A DNA stretch of 64,000 bases from Mycobacterium sp. ITM-2016-00317 (GTDB lineage: Bacteria > Actinomycetota > Actinomycetes > Mycobacteriales > Mycobacteriaceae). Both the position numbers and the translations under genes were made by a program. Below are positions 35,770 through 46,621 of this stretch, in pieces (the first letter of the stretch is position 1; each line of letters starts with the position of its first letter). Under the pieces are notes generated by a model. It worked only from the letters and a program-made list of their open reading frames with translations. It was not told the DNA's origin and did no database searches. Where the stretch lies: the NCBI RefSeq assembly GCF_002968295.1, contig NZ_CP134399.1, positions 1,240,001 to 1,304,000 on the forward strand. The letters run 5' to 3'.

Positions 35770-36933
35770 GTGACCACCACGCCGACTATGACTCAGAAAA
35801 TGCCCCAGGCTCTGCCGACCGCGACCGTCGACCTGGACGCGATCGCCAACAACGTCGCTGTGCTGCGCGAACATGCCGGTTCAGCGGCGGTGATGGCTGT
35901 CGTCAAGGCCGACGGGTACGGCCACGGCGCCACTGCGGTGGCCCGGGCCGCGCTCGCCGCGGGGGCGGCCGAACTGGGTGTCGCCACCCTCCAGGAGGCG
36001 CTGGCGCTGCGCGGTGACGGGATCACCGCCCGGGTGCTGGCCTGGCTGCATCCGCCGGGCACCGATTTCGCGCCCGCGCTGCTGGCCGACGTCGACGTGG
36101 CGGTGTCCTCGGGACGCCAACTCGACGACGTCCTGGACGCGGTCGCGCGCACCGGACGCACCGCGAACGTGACGGTCAAGGTCGACACCGGGCTGAGCCG
36201 CAACGGGGTCGGGGAAGCCGAGTACCCGGCCGTGGTGGACGCGTTGCACCGCGCGCAGAGCGACGGCGCGGTGCGGGTGCGCGGGCTGATGTCACATCTG
36301 GCCCACGGCGACACCCCCGATCACCCGTTCAACGACGTGCAGGCGCGTCGGCTGACCGAGATGGCAGCCTCGGCGCGGTCCCGCGGCGTCGCGTACGAGG
36401 TCGTGCACCTGAGCAATTCGCCTGCCACGATGACCCGCCCGGACCTGGCGTTCGACCTGGTGCGCCCGGGCATCGCGGTGTACGGGCAGACACCGATCCC
36501 CGAGCGCGGGGACATGGGGCTGCGCCCGGCGATGACGGTGCGCTGCCCGGTGGTGAAGGTGCGGCCGGTGCGCGCCGGTGACGCCGTGTCCTACGGGCAC
36601 ACCTGGACCGCGCTGGCGGACACCACGCTGGCGCTGATCCCGGCCGGGTATGCCGACGGGGTGTTCCGCGCGCTGAGTAACCGCTTCGAGGTCTCGATCA
36701 ACGGCCGCCGGTACCCGAATGTGGGACGGGTCTGCATGGACCAGTTCGTGGTGGATCTCGGTCCCGGCCGGGTGGATGTGGCGGAGGGTGACGACGCGAT
36801 CCTGTTCGGGCCGGGCACCGACGGTGAGCCGACCGCGCAGGACTGGGCGGAACTGCTGGACACCATCAACTACGAGGTGGTGACCAGCCCGCGGGGCCGG
36901 ATCGGCCGCACGTATGTGGGCGGTCCGCGATGA
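35770..36933 (+). CDS. alr: Alanine racemase
   Basis: A 387-residue PLP racemase supplying D-alanine for peptidoglycan. PLP lysine in [15 protein letters not shown]; second catalytic base Tyr in [17 protein letters not shown] and [12 protein letters not shown] are typical. GTG start ([11 protein letters not shown]); an ATG six codons in is possible. First gene of a seven-gene chain in which each stop overlaps the next start. Confidence 0.96.
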   Translation: MTTTPTMTQKMPQALPTATVDLDAIANNVAVLREHAGSAAVMAVVKADGYGHGATAVARAALAAGAAELGVATLQEALALRGDGITARVLAWLHPPGTDFAPALLADVDVAVSSGRQLDDVLDAVARTGRTANVTVKVDTGLSRNGVGEAEYPAVVDALHRAQSDGAVRVRGLMSHLAHGDTPDHPFNDVQARRLTEMAASARSRGVAYEVVHLSNSPATMTRPDLAFDLVRPGIAVYGQTPIPERGDMGLRPAMTVRCPVVKVRPVRAGDAVSYGHTWTALADTTLALIPAGYADGVFRALSNRFEVSINGRRYPNVGRVCMDQFVVDLGPGRVDVAEGDDAILFGPGTDGEPTAQDWAELLDTINYEVVTSPRGRIGRTYVGGPR

Positions 36934-38018
36934 GCCGGGGCCGGGGTTGGCTCGCCGGCGCAGCAGGCGTGGCCGCCGTGGGGTCCGCGGCCGGGGTGTC
37001 GGTGGCGCGATCGCTCCGACGCCGGGTGACACCCGAGGACCCGCACCGGGACGAGGACTTCGAACTCCTCGACGCCGACCGGGGCTGCGTGGTGACCACC
37101 CCGGACGGGGTTCCGCTGACGGTGCGTGAGGTGGGGCCCACCGACGCCCCGCTGACCGTGGTGTTCTCGCACGGGTTCTCGCTGCGGATGGGGTCGTTCC
37201 ACTTCCAGCGTGACCGCCTGACCGAGCAGTGGGGCGATCAGGTTCGGATGGTGTTCTACGACCAGCGTGGGCACGGCCTGTCCGGCGAGGCCCCGCCGCG
37301 GACCTACACCGTCGAACAGCTCGGCCAGGATCTGGAGAGCGTGCTGGCGGTGATGGCGCCGAAGGGGCCCGTGGTGCTGGTCGGACATTCCATGGGCGGG
37401 ATGACCGTGCTCTCGCACGCCCGCCAGTACCCGCAGCGTTATCCGACGCGCGTGGTCGGCGTCGCATTGATCGCGTCTGCGGCCGAAGGGGTTTCACGCT
37501 CGCCGGTGGGCGAGATCCTGCGCAACCCGGCGCTGGAGGCGGTGCGCTTCGCGGCGAGGTACGCACCGAAGGTGGTGCACCGCAGCCGAGGCGCCGCGCG
37601 GAAGGTGATCGCGCCGATCCTGCGCGCGGCGTCCTACGGCGACGAGAAGATCAGCCCCAGCGTGGTGGCGTTCTCCGAGCGGATGATGCACGACACCCCG
37701 GTCACCACGCTGGTGGAGTTCCTGCACGCGCTCGAGGTGCACGACGAGACCGCCGCGCTGGAGACGCTGGGCAAGGTGCCGACGCTGATCGCGTGCGGTG
37801 ATCGCGATCTGCTGACGCCGGTGGAGTACTCCAGGGAGATGGCGTCGGCGCTGAGCAAGTCCGAGCTCGTGATCGTCGGCGGCGCCGGGCATCTGGTCCA
37901 GTTGGAGCGGCCGGAGGTCATCAACGACGCGCTGGTGCGTCTGGTGGAGCGGGCCACGCCGTCGAAGCTGGTGGCACTGACTCGTCGGGTGAAGGAGCGG
38001 ATCCGGTCCCATGGATGA
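36930..38018 (+). CDS. Alpha/beta hydrolase
   Basis: A 362-residue protein. Residues ~1-30 are hydrophobic ([20 protein letters not shown]), a possible membrane anchor. The hydrolase domain has [12 protein letters not shown] (oxyanion), nucleophile [12 protein letters not shown], acid [11 protein letters not shown] and catalytic His in [13 protein letters not shown]. The complete triad suggests an active esterase, lipase or peptidase-like enzyme of unknown substrate. ATGA overlap with alr and an 8-base overlap with tsaE. Confidence 0.85.
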   Translation: MSRGRGWLAGAAGVAAVGSAAGVSVARSLRRRVTPEDPHRDEDFELLDADRGCVVTTPDGVPLTVREVGPTDAPLTVVFSHGFSLRMGSFHFQRDRLTEQWGDQVRMVFYDQRGHGLSGEAPPRTYTVEQLGQDLESVLAVMAPKGPVVLVGHSMGGMTVLSHARQYPQRYPTRVVGVALIASAAEGVSRSPVGEILRNPALEAVRFAARYAPKVVHRSRGAARKVIAPILRAASYGDEKISPSVVAFSERMMHDTPVTTLVEFLHALEVHDETAALETLGKVPTLIACGDRDLLTPVEYSREMASALSKSELVIVGGAGHLVQLERPEVINDALVRLVERATPSKLVALTRRVKERIRSHG

Positions 38019-38475
38019 TCGCGCGGGCAACATCGAACTGCTCGGCGTCGACGACACGATTGCGCTGGGCGCCAGGCTGGGCCGACAGCTGCGCGCCGGC
38101 GACGTCGTCGTGCTGTCGGGGCCGTTGGGTGCGGGAAAGACAGTGCTGGCCAAGGGGATAGCGCAGGCCCTGGATGTGGAGGGCCCGGTGGTGTCGCCGA
38201 CGTTCGTGCTGGCCCGGGTGCACCCGGCGCGGCGCGACGGCGCACCGGCGATGGTGCACGTCGACCTGTACCGGCTGCTCGACCAGGAGTCGGTCGACCT
38301 GCTCGCCGAACTGGATTCGCTGGACCTCGACACCGATCTCGACGACGCCGTGGTGGTCGTCGAGTGGGGCGAGGGCCTGGCCGAAAGGCTGTCGGACAGC
38401 CACCTCGACATCCGGCTGGAGCGGACGGCCGACACCGATGCGCGGACCGCGATCTGGCAGTGGAGCAGGCCATGA
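38011..38475 (+). CDS. tsaE: tRNA t6A biosynthesis ATPase TsaE
   Basis: A 154-residue P-loop protein: Walker A GPLGAGKTVLAKGIAQAL, then VVSPTFVLARVHPA, MVHVDLYRL and VVVVEWGEGLAERL. With TsaB and TsaD (both encoded just downstream) it completes the threonylcarbamoyl transfer to A37 of tRNAs reading ANN codons. Co-located as Rv3422c is in M. tuberculosis. Confidence 0.95.
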   Translation: MDDRAGNIELLGVDDTIALGARLGRQLRAGDVVVLSGPLGAGKTVLAKGIAQALDVEGPVVSPTFVLARVHPARRDGAPAMVHVDLYRLLDQESVDLLAELDSLDLDTDLDDAVVVVEWGEGLAERLSDSHLDIRLERTADTDARTAIWQWSRP

Positions 38476-39104
38476 GCAGACTCGTGTTGGCGATCGACAC
38501 GGCCACCCCCGCGGTGACGGCCGGGGTCGTGCGGGTGGACGGTGACGAGGTCGAGGTGCTGGCCGAGCAGGTCACCGTGGACGCCAGGGCGCACGCCGAG
38601 CGGTTGACACCGAACGTCGTTGACGCGCTGCGTATCGCGGGCGTGACGGTCGATCAGCTCGACGCCGTGGTGGTGGGTTGTGGCCCCGGTCCGTTCACCG
38701 GTCTGCGGGTCGGGATGGCGACGGCGGCGGCCTTCGGGCATGCGCTCGGTGTCCCCGTGCGCGGGGTGTGCACCCTGGATGCGATCGCGGTCGGTACGTC
38801 CGGCGATGTCCTGGTCGTCACCGATGCCCGCCGCCGCGAGGTGTACTGGGCGCGTTACCGCGATGGGCGACGGTTCGACGGGCCTGCGGTCAACGCTGCC
38901 GCCGATGTGCCTCCGGGGGCCGACTCGGTGGCAGGGTCACCGGAGCACGCCGCGATGTTCGCGCTGCCCCGGCTGGCTCCGGTGTATCCGACGGCGGCGG
39001 GTCTGGTTGCCGCAGTGGATGATTGGGTCGCGGATCCCGCTCCGTTGGTGCCGCTGTACCTGCGCAGGCCGGACGCCAAACCGTCGCAGGCGGTGTCGCG
39101 GTGA
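38472..39104 (+). CDS. tsaB: tRNA t6A biosynthesis protein TsaB
   Basis: A 210-residue ASKHA-fold protein: LVLAIDTATPAVTAGVV, HAERLTPNVVDALRIAG, VVVGCGPGPFTGLRVGMATA and VVTDARRREVYWARY. It is the scaffold partner of TsaD. The ATG overlaps the tsaE stop (ATGA). Confidence 0.95.
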   Translation: MSRLVLAIDTATPAVTAGVVRVDGDEVEVLAEQVTVDARAHAERLTPNVVDALRIAGVTVDQLDAVVVGCGPGPFTGLRVGMATAAAFGHALGVPVRGVCTLDAIAVGTSGDVLVVTDARRREVYWARYRDGRRFDGPAVNAAADVPPGADSVAGSPEHAAMFALPRLAPVYPTAAGLVAAVDDWVADPAPLVPLYLRRPDAKPSQAVSR

Positions 39105-39553
39105 CTGTCGAGTACGGGCTGCTGACGCCGGCGGACGCCGCGCGGTGTGCGGAGCTGGAAGCCCAGTTGTTCGACGGCGACGACCCGTGGCCGGAGCGCG
39201 CTTTCGTTGCCGAACTGGCCGCCAACCACAACCACTACGTCGCGGCGCGGGTGGAGGACAAGCTGGTCGGGTATGCGGGCATCGCGCGCCTGGGCCGGTT
39301 CACGCCCTATGAGTACGAGATCCACACCGTGGGGGTGGATCCGGCCTATCAGGGCAAGGGCATCGGGCGGGGCATGCTCGCCCGGCTGATCGACTATGCC
39401 GGCGACGGGGCGATCTACCTGGAGGTGCGCACCGACAACGCCGCGGCGATCGCGCTCTACGAGAGCGAAGGCTTCGTGAGAGTCGGTGTGCGCAAACGGT
39501 ACTACCGGGTCAGCGGCGCGGATGCGTACACCATGAAACGGGAGAAGCCATGA
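39101..39553 (+). CDS. rimI: N-alpha-acetyltransferase RimI
   Basis: A 150-residue [24 protein letters not shown] is the acetyl-CoA loop, followed by [19 protein letters not shown] and [17 protein letters not shown]. RimI acetylates the N-terminus of S18 in E. coli; in mycobacteria substrates may be broader. GTG start overlapping the tsaB stop (GTGA). Confidence 0.93.
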   Translation: MTVEYGLLTPADAARCAELEAQLFDGDDPWPERAFVAELAANHNHYVAARVEDKLVGYAGIARLGRFTPYEYEIHTVGVDPAYQGKGIGRGMLARLIDYAGDGAIYLEVRTDNAAAIALYESEGFVRVGVRKRYYRVSGADAYTMKREKP

Positions 39554-40572
39554 TCATCCTGGCCATCGAGAGTTCGTGCGACGAGACCGGCGTCGGCATT
39601 GCCGAACTCGGCGACGACGGGACGGTGACGCTGCTGGCCGACGAGGTGGCCTCCAGCGTCGACGAGCACGCCCGGTTCGGCGGTGTGGTGCCCGAGATCG
39701 CCTCACGTGCGCACCTGGAGGCGTTGGGGCCGACGATGCGGCGTGCGTTGGAGACGGCCGGGGTGACCAAGCCCGACGTGGTCGCCGCAACGATTGGGCC
39801 GGGGTTGGCCGGTGCGCTGCTGGTGGGGGTGGCCGCGGCCAAGGCGTACGCGGCGGCGTGGCAGGTGCCGTTCTATGCGGTCAACCACCTCGGCGGGCAT
39901 CTGGCCGCAGACGTGTACGACCACGGTCCGCTGCCGGAGAGCATCGGGCTGCTGGTGTCGGGTGGGCACACGAATCTGCTGCATGTGCGGTCGCTAGGGG
40001 AACCGATCGTCGAGTTGGGCGCCACGGTCGACGACGCGGCGGGTGAGGCGTACGACAAGATCGCCCGGCTGCTGGGGCTGGGGTATCCGGGCGGCCGGGT
40101 GCTTGATGAGCTTGCGCGCGAGGGCGATCCGGCTGCGATCACCTTTCCGCGGGGGATGACGGGTCCGCGCGACGACCCGTACGCGTTCAGCTTCTCTGGG
40201 CTCAAGACGGCGGTGGCGCGATATGTCGAGCGGCATCCGGAGGCGTCCCAGGCCGATGTGGCGGCGGGGTTCCAGGAGGCGGTCGCTGACGTGCTGACCG
40301 CGAAGGCGGTGCGGGCGGCCAAGGAACTCGGGGTGTCGACGCTGCTGATCGCCGGGGGAGTGGCGGCGAACTCGCGGCTGCGCGAACTGGCGCTGCAGCG
40401 GTGTGAGGAGGCCGGGATGACTCTGCGGATCCCGCGGCCGCGGCTGTGCACCGACAACGGCGCGATGATCGCGTCGTTCGCGGCGCACCTGATCGCCGCG
40501 GGGGCGGAGCCGTCGCCGTTGGACGCGGCCAGTGATCCGGGACTGCCGGTGGTGCAGGGGCAGGTGGCGTGA
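39550..40572 (+). CDS. tsaD: tRNA N6-threonylcarbamoyladenosine transferase TsaD
   Basis: A 340-residue Kae1/Gcp-family enzyme. Features: [47 protein letters not shown], metal-binding [39 protein letters not shown] and [13 protein letters not shown]. It performs the final t6A transfer. ATGA overlap with rimI, GTGA overlap with the next gene. Confidence 0.97.
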   Translation: MIILAIESSCDETGVGIAELGDDGTVTLLADEVASSVDEHARFGGVVPEIASRAHLEALGPTMRRALETAGVTKPDVVAATIGPGLAGALLVGVAAAKAYAAAWQVPFYAVNHLGGHLAADVYDHGPLPESIGLLVSGGHTNLLHVRSLGEPIVELGATVDDAAGEAYDKIARLLGLGYPGGRVLDELAREGDPAAITFPRGMTGPRDDPYAFSFSGLKTAVARYVERHPEASQADVAAGFQEAVADVLTAKAVRAAKELGVSTLLIAGGVAANSRLRELALQRCEEAGMTLRIPRPRLCTDNGAMIASFAAHLIAAGAEPSPLDAASDPGLPVVQGQVA

Positions 40573-41030
40573 GTCTGTCAGACAAGCTGGCGATCACCGA
40601 ACTGTTGTACCGCTACGCCGAGTTGATCGACGCAGGCGACTTCGACGGAGTCGGTGAGCTTCTCGGACGGGGCCACTTCATGGGTGTCGCGGGCGCCGAC
40701 GCTGTCGCGGGCTTGTTCGCCGCCACCACACGCCGGTTTCCCGAACACGGGAACACCCCGCGCACAAGGCATCTGGTGTTGAATCCGATCGTGGACATCG
40801 ATGGCGACACCGCCGTCGCGCGCTCGACGTTCTGTGTAGTGCAGTGCACCGACGTGGTCGCGCTCGCGCCGATCGTGGTGGGGCGGTACGCCGACACGTT
40901 CGCCCGCGACGCGGAAGGCTGGTGCTTCACTTCGCGCACAGTCGATGTGGAGATGGTCGGGGACGTTTCCGACCACTTGATGATGGACCTCGGCCGCCTC
41001 GGTCAGAACGGCGGAGGGTCGTCTCCGTAG
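40569..41030 (+). CDS. SnoaL-like (NTF2-fold) protein
   Basis: A 153-residue protein of the SnoaL_4 type: [40 protein letters not shown] and [20 protein letters not shown]. Such proteins are often small dehydratases, hydroxylases or binding proteins; here Tyr and Asp in the first helix and the Arg-His pair are in the usual pocket positions. It is translationally coupled to tsaD (GTGA) and its 3' end overlaps the convergent HNH gene. Confidence 0.82.
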   Translation: MSLSDKLAITELLYRYAELIDAGDFDGVGELLGRGHFMGVAGADAVAGLFAATTRRFPEHGNTPRTRHLVLNPIVDIDGDTAVARSTFCVVQCTDVVALAPIVVGRYADTFARDAEGWCFTSRTVDVEMVGDVSDHLMMDLGRLGQNGGGSSP

Positions 41031-42730
41031 TCGGGTTCACGCCATCCGGTGGCTGATTCCCACGGGGTATGACTGCGTGGTTCAGGGTGTGCTCGCGTGC
41101 TCTCGCTGTCTGGTGCGCGTTGCTTGCGATTGCGCCGACGCTCGGCCTCGATCGATCGGGCCCGGTTGTGGGCGCGGGTGTTTCGACGTCGGGGCATCAT
41201 GGCACCGCGGTGGTCGCTGATCACCTGTTCGGGTGGGTCGCCGGTCCACAACGTGCCGGTGGGTGTGCAGAGGGCGGGGAACAGCAGGCGGCTGCCGGGG
41301 TGGGTGGTGTAGGTGTGGCCGGTGGGTGCGGTCCAGACGACGGTGCCGTCGGGGTATTGGCGGTCGCGCCATCCGGTGGCGCCGGTCCAGAACGTTTTCA
41401 GTAAGTGGTGAAAACGGCACAGGGCTTTGAGGTTTGAGGCGTGGGTGGGTCCGAGCGGGTAGGGCACGGTGTGGTCGATGTCGGCCAGGGTGGCCGGGGC
41501 GTCGCAGCCGGGGAAGCGGCAGGTGAGGTCTCGGCAGCGGATGAACTCGGCCAGCGCCCGCGACGGGGTGTAGCGCGGTTCGGGTCCGGACATTCCGGGG
41601 TGGATGAGCGGGCGGATCCGGGCGCCTTCGCACATCTGGGCCAGCAGCCGGGTCGGGGTGAGCCCGGCCCCGAAGATATAGGCCGGCCTGGTCCGCGGCG
41701 CGGGGGCCGCCTCCTGGGTAGCAGGCTCTTCGCCGCCGGCCGCTTCGATGTCAGGCTCTTCGGCGCCATCCTCGTCGACGCCGCCGCTCTCGCGGTTGTC
41801 GGTGTCCGAACCGGCGTCGTTCTTGCTTTCCTTGTTGGCGCCGGGGGCCTCGGCGCCGCGGGTCTCCTCGGCGCCAGCGGTGTTCTCGGGGGTGTCGGGG
41901 GTGGGGTCGGTGAGGATGTAGAGGGTGGTGTCGCGGACCGGTCGGGGGTGGTCGGTGCCGGGGCAGGTGGTGTTGTCGCAGCCGCAGGCCAGGGTGGTGG
42001 GCGTGGTGTTGCCGGTCAGGCGGGCGGTGATGGCCGCGGCGCGGCGGTGGTCGAGGCTGCGGGGGTCGTCTTCGCACACGCTGAACGCCATCTGGTCCAT
42101 CAGTTGTTCGGCGATGGCGGCGTCCCCGGCGAACAGTCGCGCCCACAGGGTGGTGAACCCGGGCGGATCGGTGGGGCTGCCGAACTGGACTGCGGGTTCG
42201 ATGACGGATTCTTTTTTGGTGCGCACCGCGTCGCGGTCGTGGCGGGCCACCAGCGCGTCGATCTCGATCTCGGTCTTGGTCACCGACTTCGCTCCCCAGC
42301 CGCTGATCTCGGCGGCCAGCTCCGCATCGACGGCAGCCATCACCGTCGGGTCGGTGATCAGGTAGGTGCGCCAGACGATGGCCCGGACCAGCATCTCGCT
42401 GATCTGGCCGGCCAGAAACAGCGCGAACACCTTCGGCAGCCGGTCCCGTAATGCCACACCGCGGTGGGCTTGAGCCGAAGCCAGGCCGGCGGTGATGTGC
42501 TGGGCGGAGCCCAGTTCGGCGGTGACCGCGGCGTCGGGGTCGATCCACCACAGCTCGCGGTCTCCGGCGGGCAGGTCGGTGCGGCGGATGAACAGTTCGG
42601 CCATCACCGCCAACTTCCGGGCGCATGCGGCGTTCTCGGCGCGGGCACTGGCCCGGGCGGCATCGACCAACTCCGCCGCCGACAACCCGGCCAGCTGCTC
42701 GGGCTCCGGGACCCCCGAATTGTCGAACAT
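41003..42730 (-). CDS. DUF222/HNH endonuclease protein (13E12-repeat family)
   Basis: A 575-residue protein. Residues ~1-260 are the DUF222 domain (LSAAELVDAARASARAENAA, LPKVFALFLAGQISEMLVRA, KTEIEIDALVARHDRD). Residues ~265-345 are a low-complexity acidic linker. The HNH motif follows: CRFPGCDAPATLADIDHTVP and LKALCRFHHLLKTFW. The C-terminus is Arg-rich. The family is multicopy in mycobacteria and includes the REP13E12 elements; whether this copy is mobile is not shown by any flanking repeat. It interrupts the tsaD-groES neighbourhood. Confidence 0.9.
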   Translation of the reverse strand: MFDNSGVPEPEQLAGLSAAELVDAARASARAENAACARKLAVMAELFIRRTDLPAGDRELWWIDPDAAVTAELGSAQHITAGLASAQAHRGVALRDRLPKVFALFLAGQISEMLVRAIVWRTYLITDPTVMAAVDAELAAEISGWGAKSVTKTEIEIDALVARHDRDAVRTKKESVIEPAVQFGSPTDPPGFTTLWARLFAGDAAIAEQLMDQMAFSVCEDDPRSLDHRRAAAITARLTGNTTPTTLACGCDNTTCPGTDHPRPVRDTTLYILTDPTPDTPENTAGAEETRGAEAPGANKESKNDAGSDTDNRESGGVDEDGAEEPDIEAAGGEEPATQEAAPAPRTRPAYIFGAGLTPTRLLAQMCEGARIRPLIHPGMSGPEPRYTPSRALAEFIRCRDLTCRFPGCDAPATLADIDHTVPYPLGPTHASNLKALCRFHHLLKTFWTGATGWRDRQYPDGTVVWTAPTGHTYTTHPGSRLLFPALCTPTGTLWTGDPPEQVISDHRGAMMPRRRNTRAHNRARSIEAERRRNRKQRAPDSESTRAHPEPRSHTPWESATGWREPDYGDDPPPF

Positions 42731-42770
42731 GTGTTCGAGTATATCGGGGTGTACTGACAGCAGTGACGGG

Positions 42771-42801
42771 TTTCTGCCACCGGTGCGGCCAATTTCTGCC
42801 A
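42771..42801 (+). promoter_or_regulatory. TTTCTGCCA direct repeat, copy 1 promoter
   Basis: TTTCTGCCA at 42771 and 42793, spacing 22 bp (two helical turns), followed by ATTGCGCTGACC. The same layout is kept before the second paralogue, so it is probably a functional activator or promoter element. Confidence 0.5.
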
Positions 42802-42882
42802 GCTGAAATTATTGCGCTGACCTGCCGGTTCTAGCCATCAGAAGCACAGAGCAATACACCGCCAGGGAAGAAGTTGAGATCA

Positions 42883-43185
42883 ATGAAGAACCTCACCATC
42901 GCCACCGCGTTCGCCGCCGGCCTGGGTGCGGCAGTCCTCGGACTGGCTGCCCCGGCTGCTGCCGCACCGTCGGGCTCCAACGCCGATGCCACCATCAGCC
43001 AGCTCGAAGCCCAGGGCCACCGCGTGGTCGTCAACCGGCTCTCGGACGCTCCGCTGAGCGAAGCCAGTGTCGTCGGGATCAACAAGGGTGGCGACATCCG
43101 CTCGACCACCCGCGACTACTTCAACGACCGCACCTACCAGAACACCAAGACCGGCAACAGCATCTACTACGTCGACGTCAAGTAA
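42883..43185 (+). CDS. Small secreted protein, copy 1
   Basis: A 100-residue protein with a signal peptide (MKNLTIATAFAAGLGAAVLG, cleavage near AAA-APSG) and a ~70-residue mature part: ATISQLEAQGHRVVVNRLSD, GINKGGDIRSTTRDYF and a C-terminal IYYVDVK. It has no cysteine. I do not recognise a function; similar proteins are found in mycobacterial culture filtrates as conserved hypotheticals. The ATG follows GGGAAGAAG. A near-identical paralogue follows 650 bp downstream. Confidence 0.85.
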   Translation: MKNLTIATAFAAGLGAAVLGLAAPAAAAPSGSNADATISQLEAQGHRVVVNRLSDAPLSEASVVGINKGGDIRSTTRDYFNDRTYQNTKTGNSIYYVDVK

Positions 43186-43204
43186 CCCGACAGAGCTTCC
43201 CGGG

Positions 43205-43242
43205 TGACAGGGCCACCTCCTTAGAAGGGGGTGGCCCTGTCA
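43205..43242 (+). terminator. Terminator of copy 1
   Basis: TGACAGGGCCACC with its exact complement, extended inward by three to four pairs, around a TTAGAA loop; 20 bases after the stop. The ~175 bases that follow hold no gene that I can support. Confidence 0.75.
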
Positions 43243-43418
43243 CATACCGAGCACCGAAATTGCATCCCCGGAGGCGTTTCCGGGCATTCGGGCGACGTAG
43301 TGGCAATCTCGGCGGCTGCGGTTCTGCTGTCCGCGCAGCCGATGTCGAGCGCCGAAACCCCGTTCCCAGAGGTGATTTCACGCACTATCGCGACCCGGGT
43401 GCGGTCTGCGGTGGTGGG

Positions 43419-43449
43419 TTTCTGCCAGCCGACCATTCAATTCCTGCCA
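43419..43449 (+). promoter_or_regulatory. TTTCTGCCA/TTCCTGCCA direct repeat, copy 2 promoter
   Basis: TTTCTGCCA at 43419 and TTCCTGCCA at 43441, again 22 bp apart, followed by ATTGCGCTGACC as in copy 1. Sequence between the blocks has diverged, which suggests selection on the blocks. Confidence 0.5.
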
Positions 43450-43532
43450 ATTGAGATCATTGCGCTGACCGGACGGGTTGAACGCAGCAGAGCAGCACGA
43501 AGTCATCACCGCCAGGGAAGAAGTTGAGACCA

Positions 43533-43832
43533 ATGAAGAACCTCACCATCGCCACCGCTTTCGCCGCCGGCCTGGGCGCGGCAGTCCTCGGACTGGCCGC
43601 ACCGGCTGCCGCCGCACCGAACGGCTCGAATGTCGATGCCACCATCAGCCAGCTCGAAGCCCAGGGGCACCGCGTGGTGGTCAACCGGCTCTCGGACACC
43701 CCGCTGAGCCAGGCCAGCATCGTCGGCATCAACAAGGGCGGTGACATCCGCTCCACCGTGCGCGACGACTTCAACAACCGCACCTACCAGAACACCACCA
43801 CCGGCAGCGTCTACTACCTCGACGTCAAGTAA
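43533..43832 (+). CDS. Small secreted protein, copy 2
   Basis: A 99-residue paralogue of copy 1. The signal peptide is identical; the mature parts differ at about 12 positions including one deleted residue near the C-terminus (VYYLDVK). Same leader and ribosome-binding sequence. Function unknown. Expression of both copies under similar promoters is likely. Confidence 0.85.
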   Translation: MKNLTIATAFAAGLGAAVLGLAAPAAAAPNGSNVDATISQLEAQGHRVVVNRLSDTPLSQASIVGINKGGDIRSTVRDDFNNRTYQNTTTGSVYYLDVK

Positions 43833-43847
43833 CCCACCGATCCACGG

Positions 43848-43882
43848 CGAGAGGCACCCCTATCCCCCGGGGGTGCCTCTCG
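43848..43882 (+). terminator. Terminator of copy 2
   Basis: CGAGAGGCACCCC (43848-43860) pairs with GGGGTGCCTCTCG (43870-43882); 13-bp stem, followed by TCGTCTGT. Confidence 0.75.
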
Positions 43883-43932
43883 TCGTCTGTGTGCGAGTTT
43901 CGCCCCTGGCAGAAGAAACAGGCCCCGACCTT

Positions 43933-43964
43933 GAGTGCTAGCACTCTCCTGTATAGAGTGCTAG
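43933..43964 (+). promoter_or_regulatory. CIRCE (HrcA operator) upstream of groES
   Basis: CTAGCACTC-N9-GAGTGCTAG at 43938-43964 is a perfect CIRCE inverted repeat, the binding site of the heat-shock repressor HrcA. An extra half-site GAGTGCTA at 43933 overlaps the left arm and makes a second, gapless palindrome GAGTGCTAGCACTC. It lies ~100 bases before the groES start. Confidence 0.9.
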
Positions 43965-44065
43965 GCGGCAGTCGCTTCAGCCTTGTGTCGACACCCGCGA
44001 CGACGGCGCGAGGCAGGGGAACGACCGCTGAGTACATACACCTACATCAGTGAAGGGGCTCCATC

Positions 44066-44368
44066 GTGGCGAGCGTGAACATCAAGCCACTCGAGGACAA
44101 GATCCTCGTTCAGGCCAACGAGGCCGAGACCACGACCGCTTCCGGTCTGGTCATCCCCGACACCGCCAAGGAGAAGCCGCAGGAAGGCACCGTCGTCGCA
44201 GTTGGCCCCGGCCGCTGGGATGAGGACGGCGAGAAGCGGATTCCCCTGGACGTGTCGGAGGGCGACGTCGTCATCTACAGCAAGTACGGCGGCACCGAGA
44301 TCAAGTACAACGGCGAGGAGTACCTGATCCTCTCGGCCCGCGACGTGCTGGCTGTCGTCTCCAAGTAA
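44066..44368 (+). CDS. groES: Co-chaperonin GroES
   Basis: A 100-residue Gro[22 protein letters not shown] (start), the mobile loop [31 protein letters not shown] and [20 protein letters not shown]. It caps GroEL. GTG start after GAAGGGGC. First gene of the CIRCE-controlled groES-groEL1 operon, as in M. tuberculosis (Rv3418c-Rv3417c). Confidence 0.97.
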   Translation: MASVNIKPLEDKILVQANEAETTTASGLVIPDTAKEKPQEGTVVAVGPGRWDEDGEKRIPLDVSEGDVVIYSKYGGTEIKYNGEEYLILSARDVLAVVSK

Positions 44369-44380
44369 ACGAATCGTGTT

Positions 44381-46084
<1,704 letters not shown>

Positions 46085-46097
46085 TTCGTAGCTCTGC

Positions 46098-46132
46098 AAA
46101 ACACCCCCGGTCGCTGCGACCGGGGGTGTTTT
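46098..46132 (+). terminator. Terminator of groES-groEL1
   Basis: A perfect 16-bp stem AAAACACCCCCGGTCG / complement with a CTG loop and a TTTT end, 13 bases after the stop. Probably works in both directions. Confidence 0.92.
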
Positions 46133-46313
46133 GTCTCGGTTGGCCACTGCGGGCCGGGCATGGCTCCGCCGTCAGCACCTTCGATCGTTGAGTTACGCGA
46201 GACCCCGGTCCTGTTGGGACCAGAGTGTTTTCGTTGTCGTGGCAACAAGTGACAACCCGCGACGGGTGGTCGATACTTTTCAATCATCTGATTGCGCAGT
46301 CAGCGGGGCGGGC

Positions 46314-46621
46314 ATGGCACGTGTGGGCGAGACGATCGAGCATCCGCTCAGTGGAGAGCGGCTCACCTTCCTCGAAACCGCTGCGACAACGGCGGTGCGT
46401 TCCTGAAGGTGAGAATCGAGATGGCACCCGGCGGGTCGGACTCGCCAGAGACGGAAAGGTCGATCCGAGGACGCAGATGCCCAGCTTCCTCCAGTTGGTG
46501 TCGTTAGCACACGCATATCGAGACGGCATCGGGACTCGGTCCGGTGCTGGCCCCGCTGGCGCGTGCGCGCGGATGCCTGCCGAGCTATCCCGAGTACAGC
46601 GACCACCCGATCGGGGGGTAG
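46314..46621 (+). pseudogene. Degraded cupin-domain gene
   Basis: Four collinear fragments in changing frames: MARVGETIEHPLSGERLTFL (with ETAAT after it), then GGAFLKVRIEMAPGG, then LARDGKVDPRTQMPSFLQLV (with SLAHAYRDGI), then GPVLAPLARARGCLPSYPEY (with SDHPIGG and a stop). Together they follow the usual mycobacterial cupin protein, but at least three frameshifts are needed and the His-rich cupin core appears deleted. The promoter side keeps a palindrome CAATCA-TC-TGATTG at 46281. Nothing in 46622-46820 can be supported as a gene. Confidence 0.75.

Larger units (their letters stand above)
42771..43832 (+). repeat. Tandem duplication (promoter plus small secreted gene), ~650-bp period
   Basis: Two units, starting at ~42771 and ~43419, each holding the same promoter-leader pattern and a small secreted protein gene. 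The start codons are 650 bp apart. The 5' leaders share GCCAGGGAAGAAGTTGAGA immediately before both ATG codons; the proteins differ at about 12 of 100 positions. The intergenic part of the first unit (43186-43418) contains a hairpin and no further gene. Confidence 0.85.

Noticed and set aside
41003..42730. Insertion sequence or prophage around the HNH gene
   Set aside because: No transposase, integrase, terminal inverted repeat or target duplication can be seen.
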